Shown here piece after piece: positions 55,343 to 64,000 of a stretch of 64,000 nt of DNA. Both the position numbers and the translations under genes were made by a program. Source of the stretch: Methylocapsa acidiphila B2 (lineage in GTDB: Bacteria > Pseudomonadota > Alphaproteobacteria > Rhizobiales > Beijerinckiaceae); the NCBI RefSeq assembly GCF_000427445.1, contig NZ_KE386496.1:1364001-1428000 (forward strand), read 5' to 3'. The notes beneath the pieces are model-generated. The model worked only from the letters and a program-made list of their open reading frames with translations. It was not told the DNA's origin and did no database searches. How positions within the stretch are numbered: the first letter of the stretch is position 1; each line of letters begins with the position of its first letter.

Positions 55343-58300
55343 CAATCGCCGCCGTCCGCCGCGCCGCCGAGCGACCATTCCTTCACCCGGGCGAGATGGT
55401 CATAGGCGTTGTAGCGCTTGGAAAACTTTGGAAAGGGACGCGGCGGATAGGACGTCGCGGGATCGCGAAACTGGTCGAGCAAAGCGACAAGGCCGGCATA
55501 ATGCTCTTCAGCGACGGCGGCGAAATCTTCATCCTTGAAGTTGACGGGCATTTCCCTGCCCCCCTCGGAACCGCCGAGCTTGAGATAGAGCGCTTCGACC
55601 GAGCGAACCATGGCGCCGAGGTCGAAGGCGCCGCGCAAGGCCATCGCGGCCTCGAGCGTGAGCTGGGGCGAAAAGCCGACGCGGATCTCCTGCTTTCCCG
55701 GCGGCGCGCCGGTTTTATAATCGATGAGCGCCACGCCGCCGCCGCGCAGAAGCTCGACGCGATCCGCCCTCGCGGTCAAGGTGAAAACTGAGCCATCGGC
55801 AAGAGGAATCGCGAGCTTGCCGTCGATCTCGGTCTTGATCTCGTCAAGGCCGCCGCGCCGCCGCGTCTCGAAGCCAAGATAGAAATCGATCGTCCTTTCA
55901 ATCCTTGGCCATTGAAACGCGACGAAGTCCGGATCTTCGAGATTGGCCTGCAGTTCTTCGCGCAAAAACGCGGCGAGTTTCTCGCGGGCGTCCAATGGCA
56001 ATGGCCCTCTGGGAAAGGCCGCGACGAAGGTTTCGAGCGCGGCATGGACCGCGCTGCCGAATTCTGCCAGGCCAGGCGCGCCGCCGAGTGGGTCGAGCGC
56101 TTGGAGCCCGAGAATTGTTTCGGCATAGATGGCATAGGGGTCGCGCCTCAGCGTCTCGATCCGCGTGACGCTGAGCTTAGTTGGGCGCAAATCAACGGAC
56201 GGCCGCGGCGCCGGCCGCTGAATCGGCGCGGCCGACCGCGCCGGACGGTCGATCGTCCGCGCGAGATCAAGATAAAATTTGCCGCGCCCGGCGCAAGCCC
56301 GCCAGGCCTTGCCGCCGAGAGCCGACATGCGCTGAAGAAAGCGTGAGGGCGTCGTTGGCGCGCCGCCGCGCTTCGCCGCGCGGCTCAAGATCGCTTCGCC
56401 CTGCCCGAGCAGCTGAACGAAATCATGCGCCGTCTGGCCGAGCTTGCGCTCGGGCGGCGTCAGGCCCAAGGCGGCGCGCATGGGTCGATTGAGAAAAGCG
56501 TCGGTTTGCGCCTGGGGCGGCCAAACGGTCTCGTCGAGGCCGCCGAGCAGCATCACATCGGCCTCCATCGAGCGGGCTTCGAGCAGGCCGAATATTTTCA
56601 GGCGCGGATGCGCGTTTCTCGGCCCCCGCAGCGCGATTTCCCGCGCGACGGCGGCGAAAAAATACCCATAAGATTCGGCGTCGAAGCGCATGTTGGTCGT
56701 CGCACAGCGCGCAAGCTCGTCGAATAGAGCCTCCAAAGCCTCGCGATCATCGCCTACCTCCTCCGCTCGCGCGATCGCGTCGAGGGTCGCCCTATGGGCC
56801 GCGACCCAGGCCTTGAGATCATGCTCGCCGCTCAGATCGAGGATCGGCCTGAGCGCGGCGCCGAGACGGACCAGAAATTCCTGCAGCTCGGCCCATTCAG
56901 CATCCGTGATGCGCTTTTTGGCGGGATGCGCGAAACGGTCCGCCGCCTCGTCGCGCGCGGTTTGGATCAGTTCGGCGGGCGAATGAAGGATGCGCTCCGC
57001 GAGCGCGCCAGCGGCCCGCGCCGAGCGCAACACGCCGAGCTCGAGCAAAGCCGCGAGCCTTGCGAAATCAGCGCGGGAAGAGCCGAGATCGACGCTTTGA
57101 TGAGCAAAGAGCGCGGCGAGGCTTTCCGCCGAAGCTCCGCTCGCGGCGCAAGCGAGGATGAGCCGGGCGAGAACGCCGCAAGGGCTCGCGCTCAAGGGCT
57201 CGCCGCCCGAATCATCGACCTCGACGCCCCAACGCAACAATTCGGCGCGCACCCGACGCGCGAGATCACGATCGGGCGTGGCGAGCGCCGCCGTCGCGCC
57301 GGGCGTCTCGAGAACGCGGCGCATGGCGATCGCGAGGGCGAGCGCCTCCTCGCGCTCGTCTGCCGCTTCGATCAGAGTCACCCCCGCCAGGCCGGCGGCA
57401 AGCTCGGTCGCCTCCATGCGCGCCGGAAAGTCGACCCATACGTCCGTCGTCTCCGCCGGGCGCAAAGCGTCCGAAACGAAACGCCCGCGCGCGGCGAGAG
57501 CGGACGGGATTTCGCCCAGCGCCCGCACGTCCTCCCGCGAAACCTGGAGAACGGACAAAAGCCGGCTGAGAGCGGCCTGCGGATGAGTGAACGCGGCTTC
57601 CGCGCCGCGCGCGGAATCGCCGCCGGTCAATGCGAAAGACGCCGCGTCGAGATCCTGATCGAGGCCCGGAAGAACGACCGCGCCTTCCGGCGCGCGGGCG
57701 ATGGCGGCGAGGAGCCGCGCCGTCGCCCGATTGGACCCGGTCGAACCGATTGCAATGACAGGCCCGCCGGCGCCGCCCTCGCGCAGCCGCTGACTCTGCC
57801 GCTCAATCAGCGCGACCTGACGGCGGGCTTTGTCGACCAATCCGTCCCGCGCGAGAATGTCCGGCCAATGCGCGATGGCGATGTTGAGGAAATCGAGCGT
57901 GATGCGCCAATAGGAATCGAACTCGGGCAGAACAAGCGGATCGAGCCGCGCCCATTCGACATCCTCGATAATCAGCTCGTCGATAAGTCCGGCGAGATCG
58001 CCGGAGAGACGCCAGGCGTCGGCCGCCGTCGAGGCGACGAGGCAGGATTCGCCAGCGTCGGTTTTATATCGACCGTCGGCGCTGACCGAGACGATGGCGT
58101 GGCGCAGCGCGCGGGACCACGTGAGGATCAACTCGGAGAGCTGCATACGCCGGGCGATCTCGCTCGCGGCCATCGGCAGGTCGCCGGCGGGATCTTCCCC
58201 GAGATCCCGCGCCGCCTCTTCGAAAATGAGGCCGGTCTCGGTCTCCTCCAAGGCGCCGAGCGGCAGGATGCGCGGCAGAAGCGTCGCGGAGCGGTCCAGC

Positions 58301-58491
58301 GCGCGGGCGAATTCCTCGGCCAAGGCGCGGGCGGCGCGCCGGGTCGGCACATAGATGGTCGCCGCCGCCATGTCGAGCGGCCCGAGGCGCCCTGAGAATC
58401 CCTCGACGACCCGGCCTTCGAGCAGGGCGGCGGCGAAGGTTTTCAGGAATGGCGCGCCTGGCGCGATGGTGAAGATGTTCGGCCGTCGCAT
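55342..58491 (-). CDS. addB: Double-strand break repair protein AddB, alphaproteobacterial type
   Basis: Partner of AddA with an inactivated helicase fold and a second RecB-type nuclease, 1049 residues. The N-terminal degenerate P-loop region reads FTIAPGAPFLKTFAA. A substrate-recognition block IAIGSTGSNRATARLL is in the helicase-like part. The nuclease site VALIDYKTGAPP lies near the C-terminus. Bacillus-type iron-sulfur cysteines are not apparent. The ATG at 58491 (MRRPNIFT) fits the family. It starts a three-gene unit addB-addA-trxA. Confidence 0.95.
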   Translation of the reverse strand: MRRPNIFTIAPGAPFLKTFAAALLEGRVVEGFSGRLGPLDMAAATIYVPTRRAARALAEEFARALDRSATLLPRILPLGALEETETGLIFEEAARDLGEDPAGDLPMAASEIARRMQLSELILTWSRALRHAIVSVSADGRYKTDAGESCLVASTAADAWRLSGDLAGLIDELIIEDVEWARLDPLVLPEFDSYWRITLDFLNIAIAHWPDILARDGLVDKARRQVALIERQSQRLREGGAGGPVIAIGSTGSNRATARLLAAIARAPEGAVVLPGLDQDLDAASFALTGGDSARGAEAAFTHPQAALSRLLSVLQVSREDVRALGEIPSALAARGRFVSDALRPAETTDVWVDFPARMEATELAAGLAGVTLIEAADEREEALALAIAMRRVLETPGATAALATPDRDLARRVRAELLRWGVEVDDSGGEPLSASPCGVLARLILACAASGASAESLAALFAHQSVDLGSSRADFARLAALLELGVLRSARAAGALAERILHSPAELIQTARDEAADRFAHPAKKRITDAEWAELQEFLVRLGAALRPILDLSGEHDLKAWVAAHRATLDAIARAEEVGDDREALEALFDELARCATTNMRFDAESYGYFFAAVAREIALRGPRNAHPRLKIFGLLEARSMEADVMLLGGLDETVWPPQAQTDAFLNRPMRAALGLTPPERKLGQTAHDFVQLLGQGEAILSRAAKRGGAPTTPSRFLQRMSALGGKAWRACAGRGKFYLDLARTIDRPARSAAPIQRPAPRPSVDLRPTKLSVTRIETLRRDPYAIYAETILGLQALDPLGGAPGLAEFGSAVHAALETFVAAFPRGPLPLDAREKLAAFLREELQANLEDPDFVAFQWPRIERTIDFYLGFETRRRGGLDEIKTEIDGKLAIPLADGSVFTLTARADRVELLRGGGVALIDYKTGAPPGKQEIRVGFSPQLTLEAAMALRGAFDLGAMVRSVEALYLKLGGSEGGREMPVNFKDEDFAAVAEEHYAGLVALLDQFRDPATSYPPRPFPKFSKRYNAYDHLARVKEWSLGGAADGGD

Positions 58492-58650
58492 ATGTCTTTC
58501 GATTGCAGGCAAGCGCGGGCGACCGTGCGTGATCTGGCCCGAAGTCGCCATAGTACCTGCTTCGACGTCCGTATCCACTAGCCGACCAAGGCGCGGGCGC
58601 TGCGCCGCGCCTTGACGCGCTCCCCCGCCGGGCCTACCTAACAGATTGCA
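58492..58650. other. Divergent promoter region, addB / thi operon
   Basis: About 160 bp between the addB start and the TPP riboswitch. It must contain the thi promoter and probably the addB promoter. Alternative upstream codons of addB read into it. No consensus promoter was recognised. Confidence 0.4.
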
Positions 58651-58783
58651 AACCTAGGGGATCCCCGTCAGGGGGCTGAGAGGCTGGCAGCGCTTTTTTA
58701 TGTGCATGAACCCAAGCGGTTCACACAGAGATGCGGCCCGGCGACCCTTCGAACCTGATCCAGTTCGCACTGGCGTAGGGATG
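58651..58783 (+). promoter_or_regulatory. TPP riboswitch (THI element)
   Basis: The conserved thiamine pyrophosphate aptamer is clear: CCTAGGGG at 58653-58660, then GGGCTGAGAGG at 58673-58683, a variable P3 arm, ACCCTTCGAACCTGATCC at 58744-58761, and ACTGGCGTAGGGA at 58769-58781. CCTA and TAGG form the closing P1. The P3 extension (about 58684-58740) is longer than the minimal fold. It lies 82 bp upstream of thiO, so high TPP should lower thiO-S-G-E expression. Confidence 0.93.
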
Positions 58784-58865
58784 GTGATGTCCGCACAGCT
58801 TTTCCCCTATTTTTACGCGCGCCTTTTGTCCTCCCGGCTTCGGCCGGGCGCGGAGGCCTGAACCC

Positions 58866-59879
58866 ATGCGCATCCGCGTCATCGGCGCCGGAGTCGCGGG
58901 CCTCGCCGCCGCTTTCGAATTCGCCCGCGCCGGCTGCGAGGTCCTGCTGATCGAGCGGCGCGAGGGGCCCGGGCTCGGGTGCTCGCATCTCGCCGGCGGC
59001 ATGATCGCGCCCTGGTGCGAGGCGGGCGAAGGCGCCGATCCCTGCGTCGTCGATCTCGGCGTCGAATCGCTACGCTTCTGGACCGAGACCGCGCCTCTCG
59101 CCGTCGCGCAAGGCTCGCTCGTCGTGGCGCCCGCGCGGGACCAGCCCGAGCTGGCCCGATTCGCCCGCCGCACCAGCGGGTTTCAAAACCTTGACGCGGC
59201 GGGCGTGGCCGCGCTCGAGCCAGATCTCTCAGGACGCTTCGAGCAGGCCCTATTCTTTCCACAGGAAGCGCATCTCGATCCCCGCGCGGCGCTGGCCTCG
59301 CTCGCGGCCCGTCTAGTCGAATGCGCGAATGTCGCGCTGCGCTTCGGCGTAGACGCCGATCCCCTGACCGGCAAAGCTGATTGGACGATCGATTGCCGCG
59401 GTTTTGACGCGCGGGACGCCCTGCCCGAGCTACGGGGCGTGAAAGGCGAGATGCTGGTGCTGGCGACGTCTGAAGTGACGCTTGCGCGGCCGGTGCGCAT
59501 GCTTCATCCTCGTCATCCGGTCTATATCGTGCCGCGCGGCGACGGCCGCTTCATGATCGGCGCGACCATGATCGAAAATGACGAGCCCGGCCGAGTCACC
59601 GCGCGAGGAATGCTCGAGCTTTTGGGCGCGGCCTATGCGGTTCATCCGGCATTCGCCGAGGCGGAAATCATTGAGACCGGCGCCGGCGTGCGCCCGGCTT
59701 TTCCCGACAACCTGCCGCGCCTGCGCGTAAAAGACCGCGTGATGTCCATCAATGGATTTTACCGGCACGGATTTCTGCTCGCGCCCGCCCTCGCGCGCCG
59801 GGCGGTCGAGGTCGCGCTCCAAGGCGCCTATTTCCCGGAGGTCATGGATGCGGATCAAGATCAACGGCGAAGCGCGTGA
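58866..59879 (+). CDS. thiO: Glycine oxidase ThiO
   Basis: FAD enzyme oxidising glycine to dehydroglycine (iminoglycine) for the thiazole half of thiamine; 337 residues. The dinucleotide-binding motif VIGAGVAGLAAAFEFA is at the N-terminus. GGMIAPWCEAG, the substrate region MIGATMIEND and the late NGFYRHGFLLAPALA are family blocks. First gene after the TPP riboswitch; the ribosome site GGAGG precedes ATG by about 9 nt. It overlaps thiS by 32 bp. Confidence 0.95.
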   Translation: MRIRVIGAGVAGLAAAFEFARAGCEVLLIERREGPGLGCSHLAGGMIAPWCEAGEGADPCVVDLGVESLRFWTETAPLAVAQGSLVVAPARDQPELARFARRTSGFQNLDAAGVAALEPDLSGRFEQALFFPQEAHLDPRAALASLAARLVECANVALRFGVDADPLTGKADWTIDCRGFDARDALPELRGVKGEMLVLATSEVTLARPVRMLHPRHPVYIVPRGDGRFMIGATMIENDEPGRVTARGMLELLGAAYAVHPAFAEAEIIETGAGVRPAFPDNLPRLRVKDRVMSINGFYRHGFLLAPALARRAVEVALQGAYFPEVMDADQDQRRSA

Positions 59880-60045
59880 CGTGACGGCGACGACGCTCGC
59901 CGCCCTCCTCCGCGAGCTCGACTATGAGGATTTGACGGTGGCTACCGCGCTCAACCAGGCCTTCGTGCGGAAGACCGACCGCAATCGCGCTCATTTGCGG
60001 GATGGCGACGCCGTCGAAATTCTCACGCCGCGCCAAGGAGGCTGA
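59848..60045 (+). CDS. thiS: Sulfur carrier protein ThiS
   Basis: A 65-residue ubiquitin-like carrier ([12 protein letters not shown] opening, ALLRELDY middle) ending in the required Gly-Gly (PRQGG). Its thiocarboxylate supplies sulfur for the thiazole. It begins inside the 3' end of thiO in another frame, a tight overlap favouring coupled translation. Confidence 0.95.
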   Translation: MRIKINGEARDVTATTLAALLRELDYEDLTVATALNQAFVRKTDRNRAHLRDGDAVEILTPRQGG

Positions 60046-60058
60046 AACGAAGGGCGAA

Positions 60059-60856
60059 ATGGAACAAGACAGCCTGAGCCTTTACGGCGTTGCGCTCGCC
60101 TCTCGGCTGATCATCGGCACCGCGCAATATCCGTCCCCGGCCATTCTCGCCAAGGCGATCACGGCGGCGAAAGCCGAGGTCGTGACGGTGTCGCTGCGGC
60201 GCGAATCCGGCGCGAGCCGCGCCGGCGAGAATTTTTGGTCGCTCATCCGAGAATTCGGGGTCCGGGTCTTGCCCAACACGGCCGGATGCCGGACCGTGAA
60301 GGAAGCGGTCACGACGGCGCAAATGGCGCGCGAGGTCTTCGACACGCCCTGGATCAAGCTCGAGGTGATCGGCGAGGAAGATACTTTGCAGCCAGACGTT
60401 TTCGGCCTGGTCGAGGCCGCGTCGATTCTGGCGCGCGACGGCTTTCATGTCTTCCCCTACACCACGGAAGATCTCGTCGTCGCCGAAAAGCTCCTCGGCG
60501 CGGGCTGCGAGGTTTTAATGCCCTGGGGCGCGCCAATCGGCTCCGGGCGCGGTCTCAACAATCCTTATGGGCTGCGGGCCTTGCGGGCGCATTTCCCGAA
60601 TGTGCCGCTGATCGTCGACGCCGGCATCGGAACGCCGTCCCATGCTGCGACCGCCATGGAGCTCGGCTATGACGCCGTGCTGCTCAACACCGCCATCGCC
60701 AAGGCCGGCGATCCCGCCGCCATGGCGCGCGCCTTCGCGCTCGCCGTCGAGGCTGGACGGCTCGGCCGGCTCGCCGATCCGATCGAGCCGCGCGACATGG
60801 CGTCGCCCTCGACACCTGTGATCGGCCGCGCCTTCACCGATCTCGCCCGTGCTTGA
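60059..60856 (+). CDS. thiG: Thiazole synthase
   Basis: Builds the thiazole phosphate from deoxyxylulose phosphate, dehydroglycine and ThiS-COSH; 265 residues. The Schiff-base lysine region [12 protein letters not shown], the TVSLRR segment and [12 protein letters not shown] are present, with [31 protein letters not shown] (a family-wide phosphate-binding stretch) near the end. The start at 60059 follows an AAGGAGG-like site and the thiS stop by 13 bp. It overlaps thiE by 8 bp. Confidence 0.96.
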   Translation: MEQDSLSLYGVALASRLIIGTAQYPSPAILAKAITAAKAEVVTVSLRRESGASRAGENFWSLIREFGVRVLPNTAGCRTVKEAVTTAQMAREVFDTPWIKLEVIGEEDTLQPDVFGLVEAASILARDGFHVFPYTTEDLVVAEKLLGAGCEVLMPWGAPIGSGRGLNNPYGLRALRAHFPNVPLIVDAGIGTPSHAATAMELGYDAVLLNTAIAKAGDPAAMARAFALAVEAGRLGRLADPIEPRDMASPSTPVIGRAFTDLARA

Positions 60857-61463
60857 TCCATTCTATCTGATCGTCGACAGCGCCGCCTGGATCGAGCGGC
60901 TTCTGCCTTGCGGCGTCAGGCTCGTGCAATTGCGCGTCAAGGACGCCCCGCCGGCGCGCATCGCCGCCGAGATCGCCGAGGCCAAGGCGCTTTGCGCCGC
61001 CGCCGGGGCGCAGCTCGTGGTCAATGATTATTGGCGCGAGGCCATCGACGCCGGCTGCGATTTCGTCCATCTCGGCCAGACTGATCTCGACACGGCGGAT
61101 CTCGCCGCGATCCGGCGCGCGGGCCTAAGGCTCGGCGTCTCGACCCATGACGAGGCGGAGCTTGCCCGCGCCCTCGAAACGAAGCCGGATTATGTCGCGC
61201 TCGGGCCGATCTATCCCACGATCCTGAAGCAAATGGACTTCGCTCCGCAAGGCCTGGCGCGCCTTGGGGAATGGAAGCGGAAAATCGGCGAAATCCCGCT
61301 CGTCGGCATCGGCGGGGTGACGCTGGAGCGCGTCGAGGGGGTGCTCAAGGCGGGCGCCGACAGCGCGGCGGTGGTGACCGACATCACGCTGAACGCCGAT
61401 CCGGAGCGGCGCGCGCGGGATTGGGTGAAAGCGACGCGGAAATTTGTCCGAAGCGCCGCCTGA
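60849..61463 (+). CDS. thiE: Thiamine phosphate synthase
   Basis: Joins the pyrimidine and thiazole phosphates; 204 residues, TIM barrel. GTG start inside the end of thi[22 protein letters not shown] and the late [10 protein letters not shown] match the family. The loop usually reading NDR-V-DLA is NDYWREAID here, a moderate departure typical of the shorter alphaproteobacterial ThiE/TenI-like proteins. Last gene of the riboswitch operon; thiC and thiD are not in the window. Confidence 0.93.
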   Translation: MLDPFYLIVDSAAWIERLLPCGVRLVQLRVKDAPPARIAAEIAEAKALCAAAGAQLVVNDYWREAIDAGCDFVHLGQTDLDTADLAAIRRAGLRLGVSTHDEAELARALETKPDYVALGPIYPTILKQMDFAPQGLARLGEWKRKIGEIPLVGIGGVTLERVEGVLKAGADSAAVVTDITLNADPERRARDWVKATRKFVRSAA

Positions 61464-61468
61464 TCCCC

Positions 61469-61753
61469 CTATTTACAAAACGCCTCCTCGAAAGCAGCCA
61501 GCTTCTCCGGCTTGTCGAGACCTTTTTTCGGATTCCAGTTTTTGGCGGCGAAGAAGCCCCGCACCTCGGTGGTGATTTCCTTGCCGTGGAGATACCAGCG
61601 CTCGACTCCGTCGGGCGAAATCACAGCCGGGCCGTCAACACGATGAACCTTGCCGTCCTCGAACCAGATCTGCGTGTCGCCATAGACATAATAGCCGAGC
61701 AAGCGCCCCATGTCGTCCTGGTTGACCTCGTCCACCACTTTCACTTCGGCCAC
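61469..61753 (-). CDS. Small protein of unknown function (DGPAVI/WYLHGK motif)
   Basis: A 94-residue cytosolic protein, not recognised by name. It contains a compact beta-repeat-like unit: QIWFEDGKVHRVDGPAVI, then PDGVERWYLHGKEIT. This wording, with HR, DGPA and WY-GK, recurs as tandem units in some phage and large-virus proteins; here only one to two copies occur. The rest is acidic. It converges on thiE with 5 bp between stops. No promoter is clear in the 140 bp upstream. Confidence 0.7.
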   Translation of the reverse strand: MAEVKVVDEVNQDDMGRLLGYYVYGDTQIWFEDGKVHRVDGPAVISPDGVERWYLHGKEITTEVRGFFAAKNWNPKKGLDKPEKLAAFEEAFCK

Positions 61754-61893
61754 AGTCTATCTCTCCTATTTGCGCCCCGCGCGGAAGCGCCATGATCCGC
61801 CCTGCGCTCGAAGATGCTCTAGCAGATTATGAGCCACAGGAACATTCGCGGCGCATCGCCGCGCCGAAGCGCCACCCGGGCGCCGATCACGCC

Positions 61894-63624
61894 TCAATCC
61901 GGCGCGCGTTTCTTCTCGATATGGCGAAAGCGCCACTCGATCTCGACGTCGGCCTCGGCCTGACCGTTGACGACGATCTGGGCGCAGCCGCGCGGCCCGT
62001 CCGGCGCCGCGAAGAAAATGCTCTCCTCGATATCGACGAGCCAATCCGTGGTCTCGAAGAGCCAGCGACGGCCATTGGGCAAGACGCAAAGCACCCCGCG
62101 GCCCTCGCGCACCCGCTTCATGCGGACGCTCGGATGAATATGGAAGCGCACGGCGAAGGGGCGCCTTTCAGTCGGGCTTCCCGCGGGCTCGACATGGCGT
62201 AGCCGATCCGCGCCTTCGAGCTCCTTCCCGTCCTTGCGCAGAAAGACGCGCCGTTGATGGATGAGGCCGAAGCGGGGCTCATATCCATTATGCGCAGCAA
62301 TGATCATGGTCCCGGCCGTCGTCTCGCGCCGCTCGACCTCGACCGCGTCCGGCCCAGACACCATCTCGTCGCCGAGCCATTTTCCAAGCCCGGCATGGAA
62401 GGCGAACCGGCAGGACGAGGTGTCGTCGACCACCAGCGTCGAATGCGCCGCCGTCATGCGGGCGGCCTCCCGCGCCGGCAGGCGATTGGCGTCGGGCGAG
62501 CCGCAATTGATGACGAGCCGTTGCGCGCCAACTGAAAATTCGAAGGAGGCGCAGCCAGCGTGAGCGCGGGTGGAGAAAGCCCGCGGCGGCGGGCCGCCGC
62601 AATCCATCACCAGGATCGCTTCTTGCGCCTCGATGCGCTGATAGCCCGAATGCGGCGCATTGACGAGCGCCTGGGCGCGCACGTCGTCATAGGCGAGCAC
62701 GGTCGCGATCTGTTCCGGCGCCGTCACCCCCATGCCATTGAACAGAGCCAGCGAGCCGTCGCCATGACGAAACAGGCGCAGCATCGGCATCATCCGGTCG
62801 ATCGCGTTGAGAAGCTGAGCCGGCGTCTGCAATCCACGCGCGGCGTAGACTTGGCGCAGCGGGAGCAAATCGAGCAGGAGATCGATCAAGGCCTGTGGAT
62901 TGCGGCTGACATGGCCCCCGTCCGGTAGGATTTGCCGCTCGAGCTCGTCGACGAGCAGCTTGGTGGTCCTTTGCTGAGCCTTGGCGGTCGATTCCGTGCT
63001 CAGGCAAAGCTCGACGAGGGCGATCGCGACGAGAAGGCGCGCGTCTCCGACGAGGCCTTCGGCCATCTTGCGCTCGAGAAACGCCTGGGCGGAGCCGATT
63101 CCTTTCATGAAGCGGCGATAAAAGGCTCTGTCGGCGCCCTCCAGAATGATCGGCGACTGCGAGAGCCAAGCAAGCAGCCGGCGCGCCACGACCTGCGGCT
63201 CCCAGGCCAGGCTTTGGTTCGGCTTGCCGGCGAGGCTCAAGAAATCTTCGACCAGGGCATGGGCGTTGGCGCGCGCGACCGCCGTGTCGGCGGCGCGCAA
63301 ATGGCGCAGCCAGCTGAAGCCCATGAGCGCCCGAGTCCAGGCTGGAGAATCAGGATCGAGTTCAAAGGGGGAACGACCATGCGCGTTGACGATCTTGCCG
63401 GCGAAAGCGAAATAGCCCGCGTATATGTCCGCGGCGAGAGTCGGATCGCTCGTTCTGATGTCCTGCGGCGCGATGAGCAACCGTTCCGGCGGCCGCCGCC
63501 GCAAGCCCGCCAGCGCGCGCAGCGGCGCGCCGAGGCTACGCCAAATTACCGTCGCCCCGCGTGCGGCGAGAAACCCGACCACGCGCAACCGGTCCTTGAA
63601 GATCGCGCCGGCCACGGGGTTCAA
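61894..63624 (-). CDS. Heparinase II/III-family protein
   Basis: A 576-residue protein with the two-part layout of this lyase family: an alpha-helical N-terminal toroid (to about residue 300) and a C-terminal beta-sandwich (FEFSVGAQRLVINCGSP, HSTLVVDDTSSCRF). Alphaproteobacteria commonly keep it next to rsmB and purH, and its polysaccharide substrate is unknown. No signal peptide is evident, which is odd for an extracellular lyase. Upstream, rsmB is on the same strand with a 153-bp gap. Confidence 0.88.
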   Translation of the reverse strand: MNPVAGAIFKDRLRVVGFLAARGATVIWRSLGAPLRALAGLRRRPPERLLIAPQDIRTSDPTLAADIYAGYFAFAGKIVNAHGRSPFELDPDSPAWTRALMGFSWLRHLRAADTAVARANAHALVEDFLSLAGKPNQSLAWEPQVVARRLLAWLSQSPIILEGADRAFYRRFMKGIGSAQAFLERKMAEGLVGDARLLVAIALVELCLSTESTAKAQQRTTKLLVDELERQILPDGGHVSRNPQALIDLLLDLLPLRQVYAARGLQTPAQLLNAIDRMMPMLRLFRHGDGSLALFNGMGVTAPEQIATVLAYDDVRAQALVNAPHSGYQRIEAQEAILVMDCGGPPPRAFSTRAHAGCASFEFSVGAQRLVINCGSPDANRLPAREAARMTAAHSTLVVDDTSSCRFAFHAGLGKWLGDEMVSGPDAVEVERRETTAGTMIIAAHNGYEPRFGLIHQRRVFLRKDGKELEGADRLRHVEPAGSPTERRPFAVRFHIHPSVRMKRVREGRGVLCVLPNGRRWLFETTDWLVDIEESIFFAAPDGPRGCAQIVVNGQAEADVEIEWRFRHIEKKRAPD

Positions 63625-63777
63625 CTCCTCGCCTGTCGAGCCCGCCGGCGGAACGGCGCCGCCGGCGCGCCTATTGTGTTATGTTCGCGCCGCGATGGTT
63701 AGGGCGCATCTTGCGACGCGCGCCCGGGCTTTTCGGCCCAATACGTTGCTTTATCGCTTAAAATCCTGTCCGCTTTA

Positions 63778-64000
63778 TTAACCACGGCGGACCAGTCGTG
63801 CGGCGAAAAATCCGTCGAGTCCGGAAAGTCGCGGCTCGCTTGCCGGGAGGTGGGGCGGCAAGGTCCGCATCTCGCCATTCTCGTTCAGGATTTCGGCCAA
63901 CCCGCCGACTTCTTCGACGCCGATCGGCGAACGCTCGACATCCGGATTGCGGCGAAGCAGCGCGGCGATTTGCTGCTCGCCCTCCTCCGGCTCGATCGAG
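63778..64000 (-). CDS. rsmB: 16S rRNA m5C967 methyltransferase-like protein, C-terminus only
   Basis: The minus strand at the right edge reads SIEPEEGEQQIAALLRRNP, matching the C-terminal Rossmann-domain tail of RsmB/Fmu-type enzymes just after the catalytic TC-containing motif, and ends LVRRG then TAA at 63778. The methyltransferase core lies outside the window. Position beside the heparinase-family gene fits the usual alphaproteobacterial order. Confidence 0.85.
   Translation of the reverse strand, partial: SIEPEEGEQQIAALLRRNPDVERSPIGVEEVGGLAEILNENGEMRTLPPHLPASEPRLSGLDGFFAARLVRRG

Noticed and set aside
56794-58395. Long plus-strand frame opposite addB
   Set aside because: Antisense shadow; Arg/Gly/Glu-rich without motifs.

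Overview
This window is about 64 kb of high-GC alphaproteobacterial chromosome. Gene content and order point to the order Hyphomicrobiales (Rhizobiales): the nuoABCDEFGHIJKLMN-birA-RNase J-mce block, alphaproteobacterial-type addB-addA-trxA, accD-folC behind trpA, a heparinase-like gene beside rsmB, and sigma-EcfG promoter signatures. A family such as Beijerinckiaceae or Methylocystaceae is possible, but that is inference. Nearly everything is chromosomal housekeeping. I see no phage, insertion sequence, CRISPR array, plasmid function or secretion cluster.

Region 1 (1-18 kb, minus strand) is a complete 14-gene respiratory complex I operon, with every Fe-S ligand motif intact. A 76-residue coiled-coil gene sits between nuoF and nuoG. 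Behind nuoN come birA, RNase J and a methylmalonyl-CoA epimerase cut by the left edge. NuoL has a conspicuous His-rich loop. Region 2 (18-22 kb) holds tRNA-Asp(GUC), tRNA-Val(UAC), a CsbD stress gene with an exact EcfG-type promoter, a Spy/CpxP-like periplasmic gene with a near-match promoter, a CysZ/EI24 membrane protein and a less GC-rich orphan PaaK/CapK-like adenylate-forming enzyme.

Region 3 (22-30 kb) holds pxpB-pxpC, a secreted Gly/His/Trp repeat protein, argG, an HSL-type esterase, a 2Fe-2S ferredoxin, pxpA coupled to serB, and a small J-domain protein. Region 4 (30-39.6 kb) holds a second Spy/CpxP-like protein, an orphan PAS-HWE histidine kinase, polA with intact proofreading motifs, an unrecognised membrane-anchored periplasmic protein whose predicted mature N-terminus is His-Ala-His, and a fadJ/fadB-type fusion enzyme. 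Region 5 (39.7-45.2 kb) holds an oppB-oppC-oppDF importer without a binding protein, a TPR-like protein, a cytochrome b561 and a small DUF1236-like protein.

Region 6 (45.5-58.5 kb) holds trpA (no trpB), accD (most zinc cysteines replaced), folC, a metallophosphoesterase, queD-queE, trxA with a clear terminator, and the addB-addA recombination nuclease. Region 7 (58.6-64 kb) holds a TPP riboswitch ahead of thiO-thiS-thiG-thiE (no thiC), a small unknown protein, a heparinase II/III-family protein and the 3' end of rsmB.

No multi-gene system in the window is clearly undescribed. The best leads are the HAH-terminated periplasmic protein, the nuoF-nuoG coiled-coil gene, the His-rich NuoL loop, the enlarged OppC periplasmic domain and the pair of EcfG-type promoters. 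Several palindromic intergenic elements are also recorded.
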